Part shown: piece after piece, positions 6,496 through 15,466 of the stretch | Position numbering within the stretch: the stretch's first letter is position 1 | Layout of the letters: every line of letters starts with the position of its first letter | DNA from: Thiobacillus denitrificans | GTDB taxonomy: Bacteria; Pseudomonadota; Gammaproteobacteria; Burkholderiales; Thiobacillaceae | Reading direction: 5' to 3' | Assembly: GCA_002343685.1 (NCBI GenBank) | Contig: DDRS01000028.1 | Coordinates: 1-44,500 of the forward strand | Length of the DNA: 44,500 nucleotides | Position numbers and translations under genes: made by a program | Notes under the pieces: generated by a model | What the model was told of the DNA's origin: nothing | The model's database searches: none | Seen by the model: only the letters and a program-made list of their open reading frames with translations

Positions 6496-9068
6496 TGTCC
6501 GCGCTGGCGCAACCATTTGTTTCGCTCAAATCGTGGCTGACGCGCGAGGACGATCTTGCGACGCCATCCCCGGTGGCGGACGAGAACCACTTCACCACGC
6601 GGCAGGAGTACAACCGCTTCTCTGATCTCATGCCCTGGACCGGGTATTGGGAGACCGAGAAATTATTCGCCATTGAGGGCGAGGCAGAAGGCAGCATCGA
6701 GGCGATTGGCTACGCCATCGAAATGAACCCGCAGACAGGCGCTACAGACGACATGGCGCGCCTGATTCAGGAAATCTACCGGGACATGCCAGCCGGAGCC
6801 GGGGTGCAGGTTCAGTTGTGGGGAAGCCCGGACATTGATGCCTTCCTGAACGATTTTAAGAAGGTGGTGCGTCCCGAATTGCTACAAGACGACGCCCAGC
6901 GTTCATTGATCGCGCGCATGACGGCTGAGCGTTATGCCCATTACAGGAAGGCATCCCTCGTTCCGCCCGTCAGCTCGCGCCCCAGCGTGATGCGTCGCTA
7001 CCGGGTGCTGCTGTCTGTCGCGATGCCGGTGAAGGATGTGGAATACCGAACCCTGGAACGCATCATCGCTCTGCGCGATGCCCAGGTATCCAAACTCAAG
7101 ACGTATTACCAGTTCGAGCGGGTCTGGGGGGCGGAAGATCTAATGTCCTGGGTGCGCACCATGTTGAATCCCGCACAACATTCAGCCGATCCGGTCTGCT
7201 ATGACGACGGACAGTCATTGCGCTACCAGGTGATTACCCGTGACACCGTGGCATCGGTGGGCAGGCTCGGCATCACCCTGCGCTCCCCAGACGGGGATGC
7301 GGTCTGTGTGCGTGCGCATTCGGCGCAAGGTTATCCGAAGCAGTTCGATCTGCATCAAGTCGCCAGCATGCTGGGAGACGCCAATAAGGGATCCATGGGC
7401 TACCCCTGCCCCTTCCTCATCACCATGGGGGCGCAGATTCTGAATTACGACGAGCACAAAAATCTGACGCAAATGAAAACGGCTCGGGCGATTCAGGTTT
7501 CGGAAAGTCCGATGGGGAAAGCGCTGCCGGACGTGAGCAAGCGGGCGGCGGACTGGAAATTGTTGCAGAACGCCTACGACGAGGGGGGCGGTGCATTGCG
7601 TCTGTACCATCAGGTGCTGCTTTTCCCCAGTCCGGATGCCGTAGCCGAAGCGGATGAAGCGGCCAGAGCCATCTGGCGCAGCATGGGCTTCGCATTGAGC
7701 CCTGACACCTATATGCAGACCCAGGCGCTGATGTCCTCGCTGCCGATGGCACTCGGGCCCACCCTGCAACGCGACATCAAGATCGCGCAGCGGTTTTCCA
7801 CCAAAACGACCGCCAACGCGGCCAATCTGTCGCCTGTTCTGGGCGAATGGCGCGGTGTCGGGGCTCCGGTGCTGACCTTCACGGGGCGTAATGGCCAGAC
7901 CATAGGCGTGAATCTGTTCGACAACCCGTCTGGCAACTACAACGGTTGCGTGGTGGGCACGTCCGGGTCTGGCAAATCCGCATTCCTGAACGAGCTTGCC
8001 GAACGCTATCTGGCGATGGGGGCGAAGGTCTGGATTATCGACGTGGGCCGTTCCTACGAGAAGCTGTGTCACGCGCTCGGCGGCCAATACATCGAGTTCA
8101 CCAAGGAAGCGAATGTCGTCCTCAATCCGTTCACCATGGTGAACGACATCGACGAAGACATGGAGATGTTGAAGCCGTTGATCGCCCAGATGATCTCACC
8201 TGGACGCAGACTGTCAGATTACGAGCTGTCCCAGCTCGAACTGGCGATTCGAGGCCTTTGGGAAGAGCGCGGACCGCGATCGAGTATCGACCTTCTGGCG
8301 GAGAAGCTGAAGCTCGCCTGTCACGATGGCGGCACGCTTGAGCATGGCGAGGAAGAGGCCTGCGATCCGCGCATCCGCGATTTGGCGGTGCAGCTGACTT
8401 CCTACACCTCGCTGGGCAGCTATGGCCATTACTTTGAAGGCCAGCACACGGTCAATTTCAATTCCAATCTGGTGGTCCTGGAGCTTGAAGAATTGAAATC
8501 GAAGAAAGACCTGCAGGCGGTCGCCCTCTTCATCCTCATGTACCGCATCACCCAGGAAATGTACCTGGCGCCGCGCGAACAGCCCAAGGTGGTGATCCTG
8601 GATGAAGCCTGGGATTTGCTTACGGGCGGTCAGACGGGTGACTTCATCGAGGCGGGCTACCGCCGCGCCCGGAAATACGGCGGTGCCTTCCTGACGGGCA
8701 CGCAGGGCATCAACGACTACTACCGTAGCGCAGCCTCACAGGCCGCACTGGAAAACGCTGACTGGCTGTTCATGCTCCGGCAGAAGCAGGAATCCATTGC
8801 CAAGCTCGAAGAGAAGCTGGCCTTCACGCCGCACATGGCTCACCTCGTCAGCAGCTTGCGCACCGAACAGGGCAACTATTCGGAAGTGTTCATCTCCTGT
8901 GGCCAGGCTGGTTACGGGGTCGGGATGCTCCTGCTTGACCCCTACTCCCAACTCATGGGTTCGGCCAACGCACGCGATTTCTCAGCCGTGCGGCAGAAGC
9001 TTGAAATTGGCTTGTCCATGGCCGATGCGGTCGATGCCGTGCTGCGGGAACGGAAGGCGGCGATATGA
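6492..9068 (+). CDS. traC: TraC, T4SS assembly ATPase (VirB4-type)
   Basis: An 858-residue VirB4/TraC ATPase that powers pilus assembly from the cytoplasmic face. The Walker A motif GTSGSGKS lies near residues 489-496 and the Walker B motif VVILDEAWDLL near residue 700. The N-terminal part (NRFSDLMPWTGYWETEKLFA) is the TraC-N domain. Other VirB4-type features are IDVGRSYEKLCHALGG and the late ATPase segment GAFLTGTQGINDYY. Length and order match the family. The first of two adjacent ATG codons overlaps the traV stop; the second at 6495 is equally possible. Confidence 0.95.
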   Translation: MMSALAQPFVSLKSWLTREDDLATPSPVADENHFTTRQEYNRFSDLMPWTGYWETEKLFAIEGEAEGSIEAIGYAIEMNPQTGATDDMARLIQEIYRDMPAGAGVQVQLWGSPDIDAFLNDFKKVVRPELLQDDAQRSLIARMTAERYAHYRKASLVPPVSSRPSVMRRYRVLLSVAMPVKDVEYRTLERIIALRDAQVSKLKTYYQFERVWGAEDLMSWVRTMLNPAQHSADPVCYDDGQSLRYQVITRDTVASVGRLGITLRSPDGDAVCVRAHSAQGYPKQFDLHQVASMLGDANKGSMGYPCPFLITMGAQILNYDEHKNLTQMKTARAIQVSESPMGKALPDVSKRAADWKLLQNAYDEGGGALRLYHQVLLFPSPDAVAEADEAARAIWRSMGFALSPDTYMQTQALMSSLPMALGPTLQRDIKIAQRFSTKTTANAANLSPVLGEWRGVGAPVLTFTGRNGQTIGVNLFDNPSGNYNGCVVGTSGSGKSAFLNELAERYLAMGAKVWIIDVGRSYEKLCHALGGQYIEFTKEANVVLNPFTMVNDIDEDMEMLKPLIAQMISPGRRLSDYELSQLELAIRGLWEERGPRSSIDLLAEKLKLACHDGGTLEHGEEEACDPRIRDLAVQLTSYTSLGSYGHYFEGQHTVNFNSNLVVLELEELKSKKDLQAVALFILMYRITQEMYLAPREQPKVVILDEAWDLLTGGQTGDFIEAGYRRARKYGGAFLTGTQGINDYYRSAASQAALENADWLFMLRQKQESIAKLEEKLAFTPHMAHLVSSLRTEQGNYSEVFISCGQAGYGVGMLLLDPYSQLMGSANARDFSAVRQKLEIGLSMADAVDAVLRERKAAI

Positions 9069-9547
9069 CCGAGATAACAAGGGCCGAGAGTAATTCTGCT
9101 GAAGTTCCGGCTACGGAAGATCTGGCCGGGGCTCAGCCTGAGATGGGGGGTGATTTTCTAATGGTGAGCTGGATTTCGTTGTTGATGGCATTGCTCGTCT
9201 CAACAGTGACGCTTGCGGCATACCACTTCTGGCTAGCGAAACCGACCGCTGGATTAGCGGTGGTAGACCTCGCCAGTGTCGTCAAAATCAAGGAAACCGA
9301 ATTCACCACTCTGCTCTCCCGACCGAATGTCAGCGACGAGGACCGGAAGGCTGCTTATCTGATGGTCAGCCGGATCGGCCCTGCGATCGAACACGCAGTG
9401 GACAGGCTGCAGAAGGACTGCGGCTGCATGATCGTGGTGAAGTCGGCGATGATCGCGGGGCCGGCCGAGGATCTGACGCCGCGTTTGAAAGCGATGCTCG
9501 GTATGTCGCCGGGTACTGAGGCTCAAGGCGGCGGAGTGGAACCATGA
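9065..9547 (+). CDS. trbI: TrbI-type (F-type) inner membrane protein
   Basis: A 160-residue protein with a polar N-terminus, one transmembrane segment (about residues 33-53, MVSWISLLMALLVSTVTLAA) and a periplasmic domain beginning AVVDLASVVKIKETEFTTLL. This layout and the DLASVV.IK motif are those of the F-type TrbI family, which affects pilus outgrowth and retraction. It sits between traC and the S26 peptidase, the position of trbI in F-like operons. It overlaps both by 4 bp. The ending (GGGVEP) has no recognised function. Confidence 0.8.
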   Translation: MTEITRAESNSAEVPATEDLAGAQPEMGGDFLMVSWISLLMALLVSTVTLAAYHFWLAKPTAGLAVVDLASVVKIKETEFTTLLSRPNVSDEDRKAAYLMVSRIGPAIEHAVDRLQKDCGCMIVVKSAMIAGPAEDLTPRLKAMLGMSPGTEAQGGGVEP

Positions 9548-10089
9548 TGAAGGCCGTGGTCGCCCCAGGCGCGGGCAACTTATGGAATCGCTGGCTGGTT
9601 TACTGGCATACCGAGATGATTCCCCATCTCCGCCGCAACGGGCTGTTTTGGGGCGGGTTGGTGGGCGCCATCCTGCTCTTCAATGCGTTCTTCACGTTGG
9701 CGATTACGGTCACGGAAAGCCTGCCGTACCGGGTGTTCGTGGTGATCAAGGGCGACCTGAATATCAAGCGCGGCGATTACATTGCCTGGCGCTGGGCGGG
9801 CGGCGGGCCGTACAAGGCCGGACTTTCGTTCGTGAAACAGGTGCGTGGCATGCAGGGCGACACCGTGACCACAGAGGGTCGGGATTTCTACGTGAACGGC
9901 GAGTACATGAGCACGGCCAAGCCGCGCACCCGGACAGGCGAACCGTTGGCGCTTGGCCCGACCGGCGTGATTCCGGCCAACCATTTCTATGTTTACGCAC
10001 CCCACAAGGATTCGTTGGATTCGCGCTTTGCGCTGACAGGCTGGATTCCGCTTGAGCGTGTCTCCGGGCGCGCGATCCCACTGTTTTGA
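9544..10089 (+). CDS. TrhF/TraF-type S26 signal peptidase
   Basis: A 181-residue membrane-bound S26 family peptidase. A transmembrane segment (about residues 34-56) is followed by TESLPYRVFVVIKGD with the likely nucleophile Ser59, and by FVKQVRGMQGDTV with the likely general base Lys98. The VKQVRGMQGD/YVNGE pattern is typical of LepB-like enzymes, and the family includes TrhF of R27 and its SXT counterpart. The expected substrate is the pilin or another exported Tra protein. Position between traC and traW matches those systems. It should not be confused with the thioredoxin-like TraF at 15463. Confidence 0.88.
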   Translation: MMKAVVAPGAGNLWNRWLVYWHTEMIPHLRRNGLFWGGLVGAILLFNAFFTLAITVTESLPYRVFVVIKGDLNIKRGDYIAWRWAGGGPYKAGLSFVKQVRGMQGDTVTTEGRDFYVNGEYMSTAKPRTRTGEPLALGPTGVIPANHFYVYAPHKDSLDSRFALTGWIPLERVSGRAIPLF

Positions 10090-10090
10090 C

Positions 10091-10714
10091 ATGATCAAGA
10101 AGGCTCTGGCGATGATTCTGTGTGGGTTGATCATGTATCCGGCCTGGGCTCAGGAGATTTTGGGGCCGTCCTATCCCATCACCGAACCGGACATGCTTGA
10201 AGCGATACAGGACAAGCTCAAGTCCATGGAAAAAAACGGTCGTCTCGGCCAGCTCCAGAAAGAAGCCATCGAGCGATCGAAACAAAGCATCGAGCGACCG
10301 GACCCAGTGAAAGGCATCGTCAAGACGCGCCAGCCGCGCACTTTCTACTTTGATCCGTCGTGGCGCGTCCCGCGCGACATCACCACGCCAGAGGGCAAAG
10401 TCATCGCGCGTGCGGGTGACATGGTCAACCCGCTCGACTATGTGCCACTTTCCAATCACCTGTTTTTTTTCGATCAGAGCGACCCGAAGCAGGTAAAGAA
10501 GGCCGCCGAGATTCTCAAGCGCTTCAAAGGAGCGGTGAAACCGATTCTGGTCGCGGGTGAACCCTTGGCGCTGACCCGTCAGTGGAAACGGCAGGTGTAC
10601 TTCGACCAGAGCGGGCATCTGGTGAGGCGCTTCGGGATCAAGCAGGTTCCTGCGCTGGTGTCGCAAGAGGTAGCGCAAAGGCGCTTGCGCATCGACGAAA
10701 TGAAAGCTGACTGA
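10091..10714 (+). CDS. traW: TraW, pilus assembly protein
   Basis: A 207-residue periplasmic protein with a signal peptide (MIKKALAMILCGLIMYPAWA). The family features are GPSYPITEPDMLEAI, RTFYFDPSW, the FFFDQSDPKQV segment and a C-terminal thioredoxin-like part (VYFDQSGHLVRRFGIKQVPA). TraW works with TrbC and TraU in pilus assembly. The ATG at 10091 is one base after the previous stop and starts the signal peptide directly; the frame is open 39 bases further upstream, but that extension is not signal-like. Confidence 0.92.
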   Translation: MIKKALAMILCGLIMYPAWAQEILGPSYPITEPDMLEAIQDKLKSMEKNGRLGQLQKEAIERSKQSIERPDPVKGIVKTRQPRTFYFDPSWRVPRDITTPEGKVIARAGDMVNPLDYVPLSNHLFFFDQSDPKQVKKAAEILKRFKGAVKPILVAGEPLALTRQWKRQVYFDQSGHLVRRFGIKQVPALVSQEVAQRRLRIDEMKAD

Positions 10715-10716
10715 AC

Positions 10717-10896
10717 GTGCATACTTTTCCCCGTATTAACGATCCTGGATTGACCCTGCAAATTGCTGAATGGTCAGATATCCACAGGCCGCATTGGGGC
10801 AGCACCAGGATCGAGGCCTGGGACGACAACCGGCTGCAAAGCCGGATCACCAAGCCGACAAAGAAGCCCGTGGGCTTGCTGGGATGGTTTAAGTGA
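10717..10896 (+). CDS. Small protein between traW and traU (GTG start)
   Basis: A 59-residue reading frame fills the whole 181-bp gap between traW and traU. It begins with GTG two bases after the traW stop and ends with a TGA sharing one base with the traU ATG. Such exact fitting is typical of a real operon gene. The product is soluble and rich in Trp, Arg and Pro (IAEWSDIHRPHWGSTRIEAW, ending PVGLLGWFK). It has no signal peptide or membrane segment. I do not recognise the family. It could be a small T4SS-specific cytosolic protein. Confidence 0.6.
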   Translation: MHTFPRINDPGLTLQIAEWSDIHRPHWGSTRIEAWDDNRLQSRITKPTKKPVGLLGWFK

Positions 10897-11903
10897 TGGG
10901 CTGGTTGCTCCGGAACATTCGTGCTGTTCTGATGCTTGCCTTTGCGGCTTCGCCCAGCTCATGGGCGGCAACGACCACTTGCACCGGCAAGTTCATGAAT
11001 CCGATCACGGATATTTGCTGGTCGTGCGCGTTTCCGCTCAAGGTCGGCGGCACCACGATCATGGATTTTGGTCAGGAGGATTTTGATAGCGGTGTGAGCA
11101 ACCCGCTGTGCGCATGCTCAAGTCCGCCCAAGGTGGGTTTGAGCATCAGTTTTTACGAACCGGCGCGGCTGGTCGAGGTGGTGCGCAAACCCTACTGCTT
11201 CCCCTCCCTTGGCGGGATCACCATTGATCCCGGCGTGCCGGCGCCAGCGCATGTTCAGGCGCGTGGGGGTAAATCGTTCTACCAGGCTCACTGGTACATC
11301 AGTCCCCTGATGTTCTGGCTGGAAGTCATCGTCGACAACCCGTGTCTGGAACAAAATGTTTTCGACCTGGTGTATTTCACCGAGCTTGATCCGCTGTGGG
11401 CGGACTCGGAGCTGACCTTCATCCTCAATCCTGATGCCGTGCTGTTTGCCAATCCGTTGGCTCAGGGCGCCTGCGCCGCGGATTGCGTGGCTGCCACGGC
11501 GGGCTTTCCCCTGAACGAGCTTTTCTGGTGCGCGGGCTGCCAGGGATCCATGTATCCGCTCAATGGCTGGGTGGGCAACCATGTCGGCGCCGTGCAGGCA
11601 TCGACACTCATTGCCCAGCGCATGACCAACAAGATGCACCGCGAATTGCTGGTCTGGGGCGCGCACGGAACGTCGGGGCAGTGCGGCTACTACCCCATTC
11701 CGCTCATGGACAAGCGCGCCTACAAGACCCAGATGACCTACCCCATCCCCAACACCAAGAAAGAGGATGGCAAATGTTGTTCAACCATGGGACGCACAAC
11801 GGTCATTTCAGGCGCAGGGAAGGAGTTCCCGTACAAGGGTGAGGATTTCGCTTACATGCTCTTCCGCAAGCGGGACTGCTGCCAGGGGGCCTTTGGGTTC
11901 TGA
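10896..11903 (+). CDS. traU: TraU, pilus assembly and DNA transfer protein
   Basis: A 335-residue cysteine-rich periplasmic protein. A signal peptide (VLMLAFAASPSSWA) is followed by CTGKFMNPITDICWSCAFPL, the TraU family opening, and later CACSSPPKVG, FWCAGCQGSMYPLNG and a C-terminal double-Cys region (GKCCSTMG, RDCCQGAFGF). Its many cysteines explain the disulfide enzymes in the operon. TraU is needed mainly for DNA transfer and partly for pilus formation. ATG at 10896 is preferred; a GTG codon directly before it is also in frame. Confidence 0.94.
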   Translation: MGWLLRNIRAVLMLAFAASPSSWAATTTCTGKFMNPITDICWSCAFPLKVGGTTIMDFGQEDFDSGVSNPLCACSSPPKVGLSISFYEPARLVEVVRKPYCFPSLGGITIDPGVPAPAHVQARGGKSFYQAHWYISPLMFWLEVIVDNPCLEQNVFDLVYFTELDPLWADSELTFILNPDAVLFANPLAQGACAADCVAATAGFPLNELFWCAGCQGSMYPLNGWVGNHVGAVQASTLIAQRMTNKMHRELLVWGAHGTSGQCGYYPIPLMDKRAYKTQMTYPIPNTKKEDGKCCSTMGRTTVISGAGKEFPYKGEDFAYMLFRKRDCCQGAFGF

Positions 11904-11906
11904 TCG

Positions 11907-12605
11907 ATGAAGAAGCCTGTGATGAAAATGCTGTTGATTGTTCTGTTCGGTGCCATCGCATCCGCTGGGTATGCGGCTGACACCCCCCCTACCCTGCCAG
12001 AGATAAATGCCTATGGCGATGACGCAGTGGCGCGGCAGAAGTCGAGTCAGGCGATCGATGCTGCCAGTCAGGCGGCGCGCAATGGCGCGGTTCGCGCCTT
12101 TCCAAAAATCAAGGTTCCATCTTCCGGCGTGGACATCGACCAGATCGCGGCCCGCTACAACCAGATAGCGCAGAAACCGGATGACGACAATCTCATGATC
12201 TTCGTCACTCTGGGCATGCCGGGCAAAGCTCTGTTAAATCTGGCCAGACAAGCCGCGCGCACGCGTGCCGTGCTGGTCTTGCGTGGGGTCGAGGGCGGGC
12301 TTGCCAAGGGGAACTGGCCGCGTGCGATGGAGGCACTGAAGCCGATTGCCGAAACGGGTGCTTCCATCATCATCCACCCCGATTTATTCCGGGCATACAA
12401 GGTTGTTCAAGCCCCCACGTTTGTCCTGACGACAGGACGGCAGGGCGAGGCCTGCCTGAACAACCTGAGAAAGGAATGCAGCCAGAGCCTGCGCGCGACC
12501 GGCGATGTCACCCTGGATTATGTGCTTGAACGCTGGGCACAAGGCGGCAGTCCACTAGCCGCTGAGGCACGATCACGGCTGGCCATGCTGGAGTACCGGC
12601 CGTGA
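11907..12605 (+). CDS. trbC: TrbC (F-type), periplasmic pilus assembly protein
   Basis: A 232-residue exported protein with a signal peptide ending ASAGYAAD. The C-terminal domain is the F-type TrbC domain: NLMIFVTLGMPGKALLNLARQA, VLVLRGVEGG, and ASIIIHPDLFRAYKVVQAPT followed by FVLT. This is a thioredoxin-like fold without a CxxC pair. TrbC acts with TraW in pilus assembly. In F trbC also lies between traU and traN. The stop overlaps the following GTG start by 4 bp. Confidence 0.92.
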   Translation: MKKPVMKMLLIVLFGAIASAGYAADTPPTLPEINAYGDDAVARQKSSQAIDAASQAARNGAVRAFPKIKVPSSGVDIDQIAARYNQIAQKPDDDNLMIFVTLGMPGKALLNLARQAARTRAVLVLRGVEGGLAKGNWPRAMEALKPIAETGASIIIHPDLFRAYKVVQAPTFVLTTGRQGEACLNNLRKECSQSLRATGDVTLDYVLERWAQGGSPLAAEARSRLAMLEYRP

Positions 12606-13711
12606 AGGCTTTACTGCTGCCACTGTGCCTGGTCTCAAGTGTGACCTGTGCCGACATGACCGCGAACGATGCCTTCAATGAGGGCAACATCTTCGGCAAG
12701 GCGAATGTTGGAACAGCCAAGAGCAAAATCAGCACCACCACAGCGAGCGATGCCAACACGGGGGTGCCGAACTATACGGCCACCGATCCTGCTTCCAGCT
12801 ACTACATGGGCGGCACAGGTAGCCTGACGGCGCCAGCCACGGCGGGGGTCACTGGCTGTACTTCCACCGCAGGAACGGCAGATCCCGATCCTCATGCCCA
12901 CGGTAAGTGCGAAGGCGTCAGGATGCTGATGAATGACCCTGGCAAGAAGAACGTGATGTTTCCGCTCAACTCCACTACCGATCCGCTGGTTGTCAAACGC
13001 AACATGGTGTCGGGCGATGCAGAGACATATCTCGGCAGTCTGATCGTGAGCGGGGGTTATGCCGGATGCGCAGTGAAGACGGTCAAGGATCCGGACAAGT
13101 ATGAGACAGAAACCTGCAATCAATATCTGACTGCAGGGGAAGAGCGGTGCGAGGAAGTGCTGTCGGTCATCGTAACGACCAAGTTCTGCACCCCTGGTGA
13201 AATCCTCTTCGCATACAGCACTTATAAGGGAGACACGATCCGATTGATCTGCGATCCAGACCCCTCAAAGATAAGAGTTACGGGCAATTTTAACGGGTGG
13301 TGCTATTGGGACTACAGCGCGTATCAGCACCTGGCTTTCGTGAGCGTGGGACCCACACCCACAGTCTTGCAAAAGGGAATCGTTGCCTATTACAAGACAG
13401 GGAAAGGCGGGACTGGTCCAATCAAAGGCCCAATAGCCACCATGCATCCAGATGTGACTCCAAACAACGTGTTGTTCGGGAGCTATTACCGCCGTGGATG
13501 CATGCTTGAATTGAAACCCAGCACCTGTGATTTGAGCAATGAAACCTGCACATTCAATCTGCGTTTCATCAATCAGTACAACTGGGATGATAGCTACTAC
13601 CCCGACATTGATGTTGCCGTAACCACGCCGCCAATGAATACCCCTCAGCACCACGCTGAGGAGGATGTCTGGGATAACCAGTGTACGGCGCTGGAGGCCC
13701 GGCTTCCATGA
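12602..13711 (+). CDS. traN: TraN, N-terminal half (mating-pair stabilisation)
   Basis: A 369-residue secreted protein starting with GTG that overlaps the trbC stop (GTGA). The signal peptide is short (KALLLPLCLVSSVTCA). The body matches the N-terminal half of large SXT/IncC-type TraN proteins: MTANDAFNEGNIFGKA, CNQYLTAGEERCEEVLSVI and the late EDVWDNQCTALEA, with many cysteines. In those relatives the chain continues straight into the part encoded by the next gene, so TraN is split here. TraN is the outer membrane adhesin that stabilises donor-recipient pairs. Assignment to TraN is firm for the next gene and good for this one. Confidence 0.78.
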   Translation: MKALLLPLCLVSSVTCADMTANDAFNEGNIFGKANVGTAKSKISTTTASDANTGVPNYTATDPASSYYMGGTGSLTAPATAGVTGCTSTAGTADPDPHAHGKCEGVRMLMNDPGKKNVMFPLNSTTDPLVVKRNMVSGDAETYLGSLIVSGGYAGCAVKTVKDPDKYETETCNQYLTAGEERCEEVLSVIVTTKFCTPGEILFAYSTYKGDTIRLICDPDPSKIRVTGNFNGWCYWDYSAYQHLAFVSVGPTPTVLQKGIVAYYKTGKGGTGPIKGPIATMHPDVTPNNVLFGSYYRRGCMLELKPSTCDLSNETCTFNLRFINQYNWDDSYYPDIDVAVTTPPMNTPQHHAEEDVWDNQCTALEARLP

Positions 13712-15003
13712 TGCCGCTAACCTTGATGCGGCTGGTAGCCCGGCTACTAATCGTCACACTCCTGTTCCCCTTGCTCTCGTCTCCGGTGCTGGCAGGGGAT
13801 GGCACCTGCACAAAGAATTCCAGGGTCTGCATCGAGGGGCCGGAAACGCGCATGATCAGCGGCTACCCGGTGACTCGCGATTGCTGGAAATACGAAAGCA
13901 AGTACGACTGCATCTCCCAGAACTACGTGGACGATTGCGCGCCTCTAGCTGCGCAGGGGTGTGCGCAGATCGGCTCAAGCTGCGTGGAGTATGTGGACGG
14001 TGATCCAGCCAAGTGTTCGCTCTATGAGCAAACGTATCAATGCAAGGTGGCGGATGGTGAGTCTAAAACCATCACGGATTGCGGCGGACAGACCTACTGC
14101 GTGGATGGCACGTGTTTTGATGCGGGCTACACGCCGGACGGTGATTTTGCGCTGGCGATCACTGGTATGGAGGCGCTGCGGCAGGCCGGCAACTACATGG
14201 ACCCGGATACCCTGACACTGTTCAACGGCAAAAACAGCAAATGCAGGGTGACGCTCGGGATCTTTAGTTGCTGCAAGACTAACTCGATGGGGAGCAATCA
14301 GAACAACAGCGACATGATGACCAGCATGGGCGCGAGTCTGGTGAAGAGTTTCGGGACTGAATCAATCCAATATTTAGGGTCTACAGCAGTCTACGATTCG
14401 CTGTTCCAATCGGACGCTCCGAATTTCCTGATAAATGGAATGGAGTCAATTCTTGGGGGAAGCGGATCTTCGTCGGTGTTTAGTCCTTCGTTCAGCTATT
14501 TTGGTCTGACCGTTGGATACGGCGCCCCTGCAGCCGGAACGACCGTTCTGCTTGGGGAAAGCGGGACGTTCTTCATCGGTTTTGATCCCGCTTCGTTTGC
14601 GATTGCCATCGCAATCTACATCATTATGGAGCTCGTTTCATGCGAACAAGAAGAGCAAATTCTTGGCATGAAGCGCGGGCAGAATCTTTGCGTTCATGTC
14701 GGTACCTATTGCTCCCAAAAAGTCCTTGGTGTCTGCGTGCAGAAGAAGCAATCGCACTGCTGTTTCAACTCCCGTATCGCACGATTGATCGCCGCTTCCG
14801 GGCGATCTCAGCTTGGCAAATCCTGGGGGAGCCCCCAAAGCCCGGATTGCGGTGGCCTAACCCCTGCCGAACTCCAGAGCGTCGACTTCAGCTTGATCGA
14901 CTTTTCCAGCGTGGTGGCGGATGTGAAGCCCAGCGTCAAAATCCCGGATTACGCGATCGACCGTGCCACGACAAAGATCAACAGCTACTACGGCACGCCT
15001 TAG
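13708..15003 (+). CDS. traN: TraN, C-terminal half with its own signal peptide
   Basis: A 431-residue protein whose ATG overlaps the stop of the first half (ATGA). It opens with a full signal peptide (VARLLIVTLLFPLLSSPVLA), so it is exported separately. The opening CIEGPETRMISGYPVTRDCW and the C-terminal signature EQILGMKRGQNLCVHVGTYC, HCCFNSRIARLI, QLGKSWGSPQSPDCGG are hallmarks of TraN. It is very cysteine-rich. A hydrophobic stretch near residues 300-320 (FAIAIAIYIIMELV) is also seen. It presumably joins the first half by disulfides or non-covalently at the outer membrane. Confidence 0.85.
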   Translation: MMPLTLMRLVARLLIVTLLFPLLSSPVLAGDGTCTKNSRVCIEGPETRMISGYPVTRDCWKYESKYDCISQNYVDDCAPLAAQGCAQIGSSCVEYVDGDPAKCSLYEQTYQCKVADGESKTITDCGGQTYCVDGTCFDAGYTPDGDFALAITGMEALRQAGNYMDPDTLTLFNGKNSKCRVTLGIFSCCKTNSMGSNQNNSDMMTSMGASLVKSFGTESIQYLGSTAVYDSLFQSDAPNFLINGMESILGGSGSSSVFSPSFSYFGLTVGYGAPAAGTTVLLGESGTFFIGFDPASFAIAIAIYIIMELVSCEQEEQILGMKRGQNLCVHVGTYCSQKVLGVCVQKKQSHCCFNSRIARLIAASGRSQLGKSWGSPQSPDCGGLTPAELQSVDFSLIDFSSVVADVKPSVKIPDYAIDRATTKINSYYGTP

Positions 15004-15061
15004 ATTGATTGGAATGAAAGGCGATCATGAAGTCATCTTTGTCACTAGCCATGTTCAGAAC

Positions 15062-15466
15062 ATGAATCGGAGAATCGTAATGCTGCTTCTAACTCTTCTT
15101 GGATCCAGCCTTGAATCCGTGGCTGCTCCGACGCTACCTGAGACGGCCAATGTGCGAGGCTTGTTACTTGCGGCCATTGACTCAAGGGACGGGACCGCCC
15201 AAGCCTGGCTCATCGGTGATATGGCTCAGAAGCTTAAGAACGACACGAAGGCACCTCCGAACACGCGGGTCAAGGCATCCGTAACGACTGTGCAGGTTAT
15301 CCGGCCCGGCTGTAAGCGGTTGAGGCTGGTGCTCGGCATGCCAGACCACAAAATGAGAACGGTGAATGGCACGATGGAGCCGTTCAGCATGTTCTACGAA
15401 CTCAATCTATGCAGGGATGGCCAGCCGCCACAGGTCTCGCCTGTCGGGACGGGAGAGGCGCGTTGA
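15062..15466 (+). CDS. Small secreted protein between traN and traF
   Basis: A 134-residue protein, not recognised. The ATG at 15062 gives a signal peptide (MNRRIVMLLLTLLGSSLESV, cut near VAA). The mature part is an alpha/beta domain (NVRGLLLAAIDSRDGTAQAW, then VIRPGCKRLRLVLGMPD) with two cysteines (GCKRL and LNLCRDG), which could form one disulfide. The ribosome site is poor, and an in-frame ATG at 15014 would add 16 residues without improving it. It overlaps traF by 4 bp, so it belongs to the operon. Role unknown; a periplasmic assembly factor is plausible. Confidence 0.65.
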   Translation: MNRRIVMLLLTLLGSSLESVAAPTLPETANVRGLLLAAIDSRDGTAQAWLIGDMAQKLKNDTKAPPNTRVKASVTTVQVIRPGCKRLRLVLGMPDHKMRTVNGTMEPFSMFYELNLCRDGQPPQVSPVGTGEAR

